From the NCBI RefSeq assembly GCF_030695525.1, contig NZ_JAUYSS010000069.1:60045-124044 (forward strand): DNA of 64,000 nucleotides, given 5' to 3'. Source of the stretch: Daejeonella sp. (GTDB lineage Bacteria > Bacteroidota > Bacteroidia > Sphingobacteriales > Sphingobacteriaceae). A model generated the notes under the pieces. That model did no database searches and was not told where the DNA came from. It worked only from the letters and a program-made list of their open reading frames with translations. Shown here piece by piece: positions 57,146 to 64,000 of this stretch (positions are counted from its first letter, which is position 1; each line of letters starts with the position of its first letter). Position numbers and translations under genes: made by a program.

Positions 57146-57433
57146 ATGAAAATTCTATTATTCATTCTGCTTTTTAGCATGATATTGAATTCTTGTGGTG
57201 AAAGTTTATGTTATGAATCAAGTAGAGTTAAAATTGACCAGGAGGAGATCACCATAATGGTTCACTCTCAGCAAAATAATGAACATCCACTTAAAGAAAA
57301 TAAATGTAATATTATTAAGGAATGGCTAAATCGAAAAAGTATGCGTCAATTTCTAAAAAATTATATTTCATTGGAATCAGGAATCAGGAGTATCAATAAA
57401 AAGACTCATTTTAATGATACATTTATACCATGA
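57146..57433 (+). CDS. Small lipoprotein within the two-component operon
   Basis: A 95-residue protein with a lipobox (LNSC, Cys at residue 17) and a polar, Lys/Asn-rich remainder without recognisable domain. It starts 11 bases after the kinase gene and its stop overlaps the regulator start (ATGA), so its translation is coupled to both. A role as sensory accessory or inhibitor of the kinase is possible but is inference. I know no family for it. Confidence 0.65.
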   Translation: MKILLFILLFSMILNSCGESLCYESSRVKIDQEEITIMVHSQQNNEHPLKENKCNIIKEWLNRKSMRQFLKNYISLESGIRSINKKTHFNDTFIP

Positions 57434-58110
57434 ATGCGATTGCACTTGACGATGAACCATTAGCACTCGAAGTAGTGCGCAGTCATGCTTCAAAAGTTCC
57501 TTTTCTGAACCTAAAGGCCGAATTCACTGATGCATTTAAGGCTATGGAGTATATACAGAAAGAAAATGTTGACCTGATCTTTCTGGATATTAAAATGCCC
57601 GATATTTCGGGGATCGATTTCATGAATAGCCTTAATAAAAAGCCGATGGTAATCTTCACAACCGCATATTCTGAACACGCGGTTACCAGCTTTGAACTGG
57701 ATGCAATCGATTACCTCCTCAAGCCATTCTCATTGAGCCGCTTTGTCAAGGGATGTAATAAAGCATATGAATTGTTCCAATTGAGAAATAAAAGTGGTAG
57801 CGCTGATTTCATTTTTCTTAAAACAGGATATGAGCAGGAAAAAGTACATTTTGAGGATATACTATACCTGGAAGCCGCCGGAAATTATGTCAATTTTGTA
57901 CTGAAAAATAAAAGTCTGCTTTCGCGAATGACTTTTGCCGAACTTGAAGTGATCCTGCCGAAGAATAAATTTATCAGAATCCATCGCTCCTACATGGCTG
58001 CTGTAGCTGCAATTAACAGGATTGAAAGACACCAGATACATATAAACGATTTTCAAATCCCTGTAAGCGAATCATTTATGGTAAACCTCAGTGCTTTGGA
58101 CAAAAGATAA
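57430..58110 (+). CDS. LytTR family response regulator
   Basis: A 226-residue regulator. The receiver domain has D7/D8, phospho-acceptor D53 in LIFLDIKMPDISG, and TTAYSEHAV with the conserved Lys in DYLLKPF. The C-terminal LytTR DNA-binding domain includes FEDILYLEAAGNYVNF, FIRIHRSYM and IPVSESF. It overlaps the lipoprotein gene by four bases. The paired repeats at 55506-55539 are its most likely binding site. Confidence 0.93.
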   Translation: MNAIALDDEPLALEVVRSHASKVPFLNLKAEFTDAFKAMEYIQKENVDLIFLDIKMPDISGIDFMNSLNKKPMVIFTTAYSEHAVTSFELDAIDYLLKPFSLSRFVKGCNKAYELFQLRNKSGSADFIFLKTGYEQEKVHFEDILYLEAAGNYVNFVLKNKSLLSRMTFAELEVILPKNKFIRIHRSYMAAVAAINRIERHQIHINDFQIPVSESFMVNLSALDKR

Positions 58111-58131
58111 AGCTTTTCTTTGATCAATAAT

Positions 58132-58968
58132 ATGAAATATGTACTGCTCCTGCTTTTAACAATTTTCGCTGTTGACTGCCATTCACAGCGCCTGCAATTA
58201 AAAAATAGAGCAGCCGATGCATTAAATGGCACTGAATTTTCAAAGAGTATCAGGGATAGTTCCTTAAGTCTTGAGGAACGCGAAAAAATTATATTTAATG
58301 AGATTCAGTCCGGTAATATTCCCCGCTTTTACAGAAAACTTTCAGTGATCAGGGATACTGCAATAATTAAGGGAGAATTAACAACGATCAAATATTATGC
58401 TCTGCCTGATTTTCTGGCAATTGGCTCTGATTCCGATTATTTTTATTGTCCGATGCGACCTCAGTTAGCTCAGAAACTTGCAGACTTACTCGACTGCAGC
58501 CTTCCAACAAGAAAGATTTCCGATAGGATTTACCAGACTGCAGCTGTCAAAATGATGCCCCAGCCAATCCCTCCTTCCAAAGCAATGATCACTGTTCCGG
58601 TATTTGAAAGACATACAAGAATGGTACAGCAGCAAAGAGATCAATCCATTAGAAAATATCCATTGGGTAGCCTGGTGGCTGGTAACAAGAAAGATGTGGT
58701 TATTTCAAACATGATATACAATTCCAAAAATCATTTAAGAGTTGCAATTTATGGCTGGCATAAACCTGATGGCAAAGCAATTCAAGCACTTTATAACGGA
58801 CATACTACCGATCATGTAGATTACAGCCATGGTATCCGACTGATCCAGAATAAGTTATGGCTTAATGGAAAGAAAACTACCCTACGATCCATCCTGGAAT
58901 CAGAAACATTACATCCCCTGCTAAGCGATGAAGGAGTGATTGGGAAGGCGTATTACCCGGTAGAATAG
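58132..58968 (+). CDS. Secreted protein of unknown function with GWHKPDGK motif
   Basis: A 278-residue protein with an N-terminal signal peptide (to about HSQ, residue 19). Near the C-terminus it has AIYGWHKPDGKAIQALYNGH followed by DHVDYSHGIRLI, which I believe recurs in uncharacterised secreted proteins; its His/Asp/Tyr residues could form a catalytic or metal site. An in-frame TTG at 58120 is less likely than this ATG. It follows the LytTR gene by 21 bases and may be part of, or regulated by, that operon. Confidence 0.7.
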   Translation: MKYVLLLLLTIFAVDCHSQRLQLKNRAADALNGTEFSKSIRDSSLSLEEREKIIFNEIQSGNIPRFYRKLSVIRDTAIIKGELTTIKYYALPDFLAIGSDSDYFYCPMRPQLAQKLADLLDCSLPTRKISDRIYQTAAVKMMPQPIPPSKAMITVPVFERHTRMVQQQRDQSIRKYPLGSLVAGNKKDVVISNMIYNSKNHLRVAIYGWHKPDGKAIQALYNGHTTDHVDYSHGIRLIQNKLWLNGKKTTLRSILESETLHPLLSDEGVIGKAYYPVE

Positions 58969-58970
58969 AT

Positions 58971-59220
58971 GTTGCCTGTTATCAATTATAAGTTGCCTGT
59001 TATCTGTAAATCATCCTAATTATTTAATGTTTTTTAATAGTCAATATCCTTTACTATTAAATTTTTTTTGAAACAGGATTAAGTCATGATACCTGGTTCT
59101 TGATTCTAGATACTATTGTTCGTTGCCTGTTACCAATTATCTTTTGCCTGTTACAATCATTTTTAATTCTCAACCCGATAGCTATCGATTCATTGTCAAT
59201 TGTCAACTGTCAACTATCAA
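58971..59220. repeat. Heptamer-repeat gap before the exonuclease gene
   Basis: GTTGCCTGTTATC occurs at 58971 and 58992, and GTTGCCTGTTACC at 59122 with a variant at 59143. All pitches are 21 bp, i.e. three heptamers. 59193-59220 reads TTGTCAA TTGTCAA CTGTCAA CTATCAA and ends exactly at the exonuclease stop codon. The palindromic core CGATAGCTATCG (59176-59187) is shared with 47.3 kb. No gene is seen here. Confidence 0.75.
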
Positions 59221-60165
59221 TTACTTTCCAAATTTCATCTTCAATTGCTCCAAATGATCATTCGTAATAGGTTTCGCTTCTTCCTTAGGCTTTTGGGGAG
59301 AACTTTGAACAGAGCTCTGAGCAGCCGATGCATTCTGTCTGTCTGTTTTTAACTGTTCTTTTTTTGCATTAAACCGATTCCATATTTTTTCGAGACAACG
59401 CTTGGTGAACAAAGGAAAATCACCATTCATCATCCAGTTATAATAACTGGGTTCTGATTGAAAAACATCTTCAACCGGGCGGCCTTTATGTTTTCCGAAA
59501 TTAATAATTTCAATCCCATCTTCATTATAAACCATTCTGGCAGCGAAATCTACCGGTTTATTCAAATTGGTAAATGCATGAAGCGATTCAATGTTGTTTT
59601 GAACCGGCATTGAGACTATACCCTTTTTATCCTCCCAACTTTGATTTTCATAACGTTCTATCTGGGCTTTCAGAACCTCATAAGTAGCTTTTATATCCGC
59701 TTCGGCTGAATGGGCATTTTCAATATCCTTGCCACAATAAAACTGATAAGCAGCTTTTAAAGTGCGCTGCTCCATTTGGTGAAATATATTCTGGACATCG
59801 ACAAAATGTCTGTTTTCAATGTCAAAATCAATACCTGCACGTAAAAACTCTTCCATCAGAACCGGAATATCGAAGCGATTGGAATTGTATCCTGCAAGGT
59901 CGCAATCATCCAGGAAACGTGCGAGCTCTTCTCCTGCCTGCTTAAATGTTCGCTCATGACGGATATCTTCATCATAAATGCCATGAATGAGAGAAGATTC
60001 TAGCGGTATCGGTATTCCCGGATTGATACGCAGGGTTTTTACATCTTCCGTTCCATCAGGCATTGCCTTCAGAATGGATATCTCCACAATTCGGTCTGAT
60101 GCGACATTAACGCCTGTTGTTTCAAGGTCGAAAAATGCAAGGGGGCGTTTTAGGTTTAATTTCAT
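59221..60165 (-). CDS. DnaQ-like 3'-5' exonuclease with DUF3820 tail
   Basis: A 314-residue protein. The DEDDh exonuclease domain (1-190) shows AFFDLETTG (Asp, Glu), GYNSNRFDIPVL (Asp) and HSAEADIKATYEVL (His, Asp). A second module around FGKHKGRPVEDVFQSEPSYYNWMM matches the DUF3820 domain found on some exonucleases, and a basic, disordered Ser/Gln-rich tail follows. It may proofread DNA or degrade RNA; substrate is not assignable. It is divergent from the DUF3857 gene. Confidence 0.88.
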   Translation of the reverse strand: MKLNLKRPLAFFDLETTGVNVASDRIVEISILKAMPDGTEDVKTLRINPGIPIPLESSLIHGIYDEDIRHERTFKQAGEELARFLDDCDLAGYNSNRFDIPVLMEEFLRAGIDFDIENRHFVDVQNIFHQMEQRTLKAAYQFYCGKDIENAHSAEADIKATYEVLKAQIERYENQSWEDKKGIVSMPVQNNIESLHAFTNLNKPVDFAARMVYNEDGIEIINFGKHKGRPVEDVFQSEPSYYNWMMNGDFPLFTKRCLEKIWNRFNAKKEQLKTDRQNASAAQSSVQSSPQKPKEEAKPITNDHLEQLKMKFGK

Positions 60166-60286
60166 AGTGTATAGTCTACAAAAATCGCAAAATCATTCAT
60201 ATAAAGGGCAAAGTGTAAAATATTTTTGAATTAACGGGGATTTGTATATTTTGAGGTATTGATAAATCTACTAACCAACCTATCCT

Positions 60287-62259
60287 ATGAAAAGGACAAT
60301 GTTAATTATATGTCTTTTGGCATATTTCGGATCCACATTTGCGCAAAAAATCCTATCGGAGAATTGACAAATGAAGAACTGACAATGAAATCCTATACCG
60401 GTGACACCAGTGCACACGCGGTCGTTTTAAAAGAACTAGGAAATGCGTATTTCAAGATTCAACAGGATTCAAGGATCATTCTTGAATATACTGTCCGTAT
60501 TAAAATATTTGACGATAAAGGTTTTGATGAGGGAAATGTAATAATCCCTATTTACAAAGGCGACAATTTAAAATACGAATCTGTAACAAATGTTTCGGGT
60601 ACTACCACCTACATTGATGTTGATGGAAAGAAAGTAAAAGCGTCTCTGGATACAAAAAGTATTATTAAAGAAAATAAAAACAAAAATTGGGACCTGGTTA
60701 AATTCACCTTACCTGATCTTCATGAAGGTTGTATAATTGAGTATAGTTATAAACTTACATCACCCTTTATTTTCAATTTTCGTTCCTGGGAATTTCAATC
60801 TGATATCCCTAAGATTGAAAGCAAATATGTAACGACCATTCCGCAGGTTTATCATTATAATATTTCATATAAAGGTCCATACGAGTTAATAGCCGATCTG
60901 CCAGAATTAATGAAGGATTGTTTTACCGGTGGTGGGTCTGATCTAAAAACCGATTGCTGGAAAAATACATATGTTTTGGATAGTATACCTGCTTTCGTGG
61001 AGGAAGCATACATGACTGCCCGTTCAAATTTTTTATCTACGATCAATTTTGAACTTTCAGAATATACCGATTACATGGGAATAAAGCATGGGGTAACAAA
61101 AGAGTGGAAAAATATTGATGAAGAGTTAATGTCTTCTGACGTATTTGGAAAACAGCTTCAGAAGAAAGACGTTTTTGCAACAGAAATAAAAGCCCTCTTA
61201 GGAAAGCAAACGGATGAACTTTTAAAAGCAAAAACTATTTTTAAACATATACAAAAATGGTTTAAATGGGATGGGTCAATTGGAATTTATCCTGACGGTC
61301 TGCGCAAAGCTTATGAAAAAAGATCTGGAAATATTGCAGATATTAATCTTTCTCTTGTTTCTGCGATGACTTCAGCAGGATTATTTTGTGAGCCAGTATT
61401 ATTGTCAACAAGGAATAATGGAATCATCAACAAATTATATCCTGTTGTAAGTGATTTCAATTATGTAATCGCAAGGGTTGTAATCGGGGAGAAAAGCTAC
61501 CTGATGGATGCATCCGATCCCTTTCTCCCCTTCGGATTATTACCAATTCAATGCATCAATGATCAGGGACGGGTAATGAGTTTCACGCGACCGTCCTTTT
61601 GGATTGATCTTAAGGCTACACACAAGTCGGTTGATTCATATAGCTTGGTTCTGTCCCTCGATGAAACTGGGAAAATTAAAGGGAAGCTCACAAACTTTTC
61701 TATCGGATATGAGGCTCATAACAAAAGAAAGAGGATCAAAAAATTCAATTCTGTTGAAGAATACATCGAAGACCTGGATGAGCGTTACCCCAAGATGAAA
61801 ATCTTAAAATCAGAAATTTCTAATCTTGACAGTCTGGAATCTACCCTAAGTGAAAGCTATGAGATAGAAATTGATGCATATGATAATCTCAACCAGGAAA
61901 AGTTTCTTTATAATCCTTTCCTGATGGTCAAGTTAACTGAGAATCCGTTCAAATTAGCTGAAAGATTATATGCGGTAGACTGGGGAATACCAAGTGAAAC
62001 TCGGTTAATGCTATCGCTGACCTTTCCAGACAAATTTCGAGTGGTATCTTCGCCTGCAACAGCACGTCTTGGTCTGCCTCTGGATGGCGGCTTATTCATA
62101 ACCACTCAAGAAATCAGTGATAATGTTATCCAGTTATCTCAAAGGACATTGTTCAACAAATCAATATATACACCAGAAGAATACCCATACTTAAAAGAAC
62201 TTTTTAACAAGATTGTCGATAATCATAAAACTGACTTTGTATTTGAAAAGAAACTATGA
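60287..62259 (+). CDS. DUF3857/transglutaminase-like secreted protein, apparent N-terminal frameshift
   Basis: From the ATG at 60287 a clear signal peptide is read (MKRTMLIICLLAY to FAQ), but that frame stops at 60366. The rest of the protein, from NPIGELTNEELTMKSY onwards, is one frame back. One extra A in the A6 run at 60345-60350 would join them as FAQKNPIGEL, the junction expected for this family. The body has DUF3857 (about 120 residues after the junction) and a transglutaminase-like fold. The usual Cys and His positions read GNIADINLSL and DFNYVIA, so it appears catalytically inactive; the Asp in LMDASDPF remains. Translation from ATG 60310 would give a protein without signal peptide. 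Its stop overlaps the next start (ATGA). Confidence 0.8.
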
Positions 62260-64000
62260 AAAAGTATTTTGGAACAATGGCCTTAGTTGTGATGCATATT
62301 TTCTCTTATGCACAGATGAAATATGCCATAGATGCTATCCCTGCCGAGCTCAAAACACGGGCAGGGGCAGTGATCAGGAACGATGAAACCATTGTTGAAG
62401 TTAAGGATTTCAACGAAGTGATTATACGAAACACTAAGGCAATAACAGTGCTTAACGAATCCGCCGATGAGGAAGCAGCGCTTTATATGTGGTATGACAA
62501 AACCCGGTCAATTAAATTTATAAAGGGTGCCTTTTACAACGAGTCTGGACATTTAATGAGCAAAATTACAGATAAGGATTTTAAAGATGAGAGCGCTGTT
62601 AGCAACATGTCACTATTCGAAGACAGCCGCATAAAGCATTTCTCGCCTGTCAGCAAGATTTACCCATATACCATAGAATATGAATCAGAGATTAGAGTAA
62701 AGCAGAGTCTTATTTTACCGGAATGGATACCATGTAACTCAGCGGGAGTTTCAGTACAATCCTCAAAATTCACTATTCTCACTAACCCTAATTTCGAAAT
62801 ACGTTACAAAGAGATGAATAGTCCCGGCAAAGTTGAATCCGGAACTGATAAAAACGGCTACAAAACCTATAAATGGGAAATAAAGAATATGAAAGCCCTG
62901 CGTTCAGAACCCTACAGTCCTGATCCTGAACACTTTCTTCCAAGAGTCAAACTTGCACCTGTAAATTTTGCATATCAAAACGTGAAAGGGACATTTACGA
63001 ACTGGAATGAATATGGGAAGTGGACCAACGAAGCATTACTTAAAGACAGAGATATCATCCCCGAAGAAACAAAAAAGTATATTATTGATTTGGTTAAAGG
63101 AATTGAGAGCCCAAAGCTTAAGGCAAAAAAAATATATGAATTTGTCCAGCAAAAGACTCGATATATAAGTATCCAGGTAGGGATTGGGGGTTTTCAACCA
63201 TTTCCTGCATCGGATGTCGACCGGCTTGGGTATGGTGACTGTAAAGGGCTTGTAAATTACATGAAGGGTCTGCTCAATACTATTGGTGTAAAATCTTATT
63301 ACACCCTTGTAGAAGCCGGCAATTTAAAAAAGAGTGCTATAACAGAATTTGCAAGTATCAATCAGTTCAATCATGTTATACTTTGCATACCCTTTCCTAA
63401 TGACACTACATGGGTTGATTGTACAAGCAAAACTCTGCCATTTGGATTTTTAGGGGACTTTACAGACGATCGGGTAGCATTGGCCTGCACAGAAGAAGGT
63501 GGTAAATTAATAAGAACACCTAAACTGACAACGGAAGAAAACAAACAAATTAGAAAGGCAGAATTTTTAATTGATGATAAAGGTGGATTAAATGCCACCC
63601 TTAAAACAACATTTGAAGGATCACAATACGAAAACCGTGAAACCCTAATCAATGAATCTTATACTGAACAAGTTAAAAAATTAAAAGAAATTTACAATTT
63701 AGACTTTAATATTGAATCGTTTAAGCTTAACCAGGATAAGGGGTATAAGCCCTTGACCACGGAAGAAATTAAATTCACTTATCCTAATTATAGCTCCATG
63801 TCTGGAGAAAGGCTTTTTATTCCTCTAAATATTATCGATCCAATAGGAAGAGCTCCGAAAGAGGTTACAAACCGCACAAATCCCGTCTACATTAACAGGG
63901 GCTATACAGATACGGACGATATCGTTTTCACACTCCCGCAAGGATATAAGCTAGACACAAAACCTCAAAATATCAACATTGAAAAGCCTTTTGGGAAATT
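62256..64000 (+). CDS. DUF3857/transglutaminase-domain secreted protein, 3' end outside window
   Basis: An open frame from the ATG at 62256 runs to the window end, about 581 codons. It starts with a signal peptide (MKKYFGTMALVVMHIFSYA). DUF3857 occupies about residues 50-200. The transglutaminase core has the complete triad: Cys in YGDCKGLVNYM, His in QFNHVILC and Asp in TWVDCTSK. It overlaps the upstream paralogue by four bases, so the pair is translated together. Substrates of these Bacteroidota proteins are unknown; they are thought to act on peptides or proteins in the periplasm. Confidence 0.9.
   Translation, partial: MKKYFGTMALVVMHIFSYAQMKYAIDAIPAELKTRAGAVIRNDETIVEVKDFNEVIIRNTKAITVLNESADEEAALYMWYDKTRSIKFIKGAFYNESGHLMSKITDKDFKDESAVSNMSLFEDSRIKHFSPVSKIYPYTIEYESEIRVKQSLILPEWIPCNSAGVSVQSSKFTILTNPNFEIRYKEMNSPGKVESGTDKNGYKTYKWEIKNMKALRSEPYSPDPEHFLPRVKLAPVNFAYQNVKGTFTNWNEYGKWTNEALLKDRDIIPEETKKYIIDLVKGIESPKLKAKKIYEFVQQKTRYISIQVGIGGFQPFPASDVDRLGYGDCKGLVNYMKGLLNTIGVKSYYTLVEAGNLKKSAITEFASINQFNHVILCIPFPNDTTWVDCTSKTLPFGFLGDFTDDRVALACTEEGGKLIRTPKLTTEENKQIRKAEFLIDDKGGLNATLKTTFEGSQYENRETLINESYTEQVKKLKEIYNLDFNIESFKLNQDKGYKPLTTEEIKFTYPNYSSMSGERLFIPLNIIDPIGRAPKEVTNRTNPVYINRGYTDTDDIVFTLPQGYKLDTKPQNINIEKPFGK

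Noticed and set aside
1..64000. rRNA, tRNA, prophage, insertion sequence or restriction-modification genes
   Set aside because: I looked for these on both strands in the intergenic gaps and among the genes and found no supporting sequence. A tRNA scan would confirm this.

Overview
The window comes from an AT-rich bacterium of the Bacteroidota, most likely Sphingobacteriales (Pedobacter-like); the family-level guess is inference. The evidence is gene content (a PorE-like TPR/PD40/CRD/OmpA protein of the type IX secretion system, DUF3857/transglutaminase pairs, LytS/LytTR regulators, a nucleotidyltransferase-only ManC, etfBA). Weak Shine-Dalgarno signals and repeated TAnnTTTG -7 boxes just upstream of start codons agree with this. 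It is a core-chromosome region: I see no rRNA, tRNA, CRISPR array, prophage, transposase or plasmid gene.

Layout. 1-4.8 kb: lepA, folD, an antitoxin/PIN-toxin pair with an operator-like palindrome over its promoter, a Rieske protein and queE. 4.8-7.2 kb: the PorE-like protein and a small membrane protein. 7.3-10.6 kb: a three-gene operon of exported sugar(-acid) enzymes, two of them with twin-arginine leaders. 10.6-15.8 kb: kdsA-recQ on the minus strand, divergent from kdsD-manC (Kdo and GDP-mannose supply for the envelope). 15.8-23.8 kb: rlmB, dnaB, a chromate-transporter-family protein, a TPR protein, etfB-etfA, a bifunctional-nuclease-family protein and a nucleoside transporter. 23.8-24.5 kb: a repeat-rich gap. 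24.5-38.8 kb: gltA, a DUF3347 lipoprotein, a VF530 protein, a DUF2027-Smr protein, prfC, an L,D-transpeptidase, htpG, an M14 peptidase, an SpmA/SpmB-type membrane protein, a second copy of the 23.8-kb repeat, a hotdog thioesterase and a YeiH-type protein. 38.8-54.4 kb: a CrtI-like oxidoreductase, DinB, a cation/proton antiporter, lipoproteins, a thiolase, a DUF819 protein, a POT peptide transporter, a polyprenol-phosphate glycosyltransferase, ruvB, a dienelactone hydrolase and an OmpA-type porin. 54.5-59 kb: queG and a LytS/LytTR two-component operon with a small lipoprotein gene inside it. 59-64 kb: a DEDDh exonuclease and two overlapping DUF3857/transglutaminase genes, the first with an apparent one-base frameshift after its signal peptide and the second running off the window.

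The most unusual material lies between genes. There are degenerate 7-bp tandem arrays in three gaps (35.2, 47.3 and 59.0 kb), 11-bp-period arrays in two gaps (28.0 and 40.4 kb), a two-copy structured repeat (23.9 and 36.6 kb) in which one copy carries about 270 bp of REP-like palindromes bounded by inverted and direct repeats, and a nested hairpin that contains the 3' end of kdsA. I found no clearly new multi-gene defence or biosynthetic system. The best leads are these repeat families, the candidate LytTR autoregulatory site at 55.5 kb and the frameshifted secreted transglutaminase-like gene.
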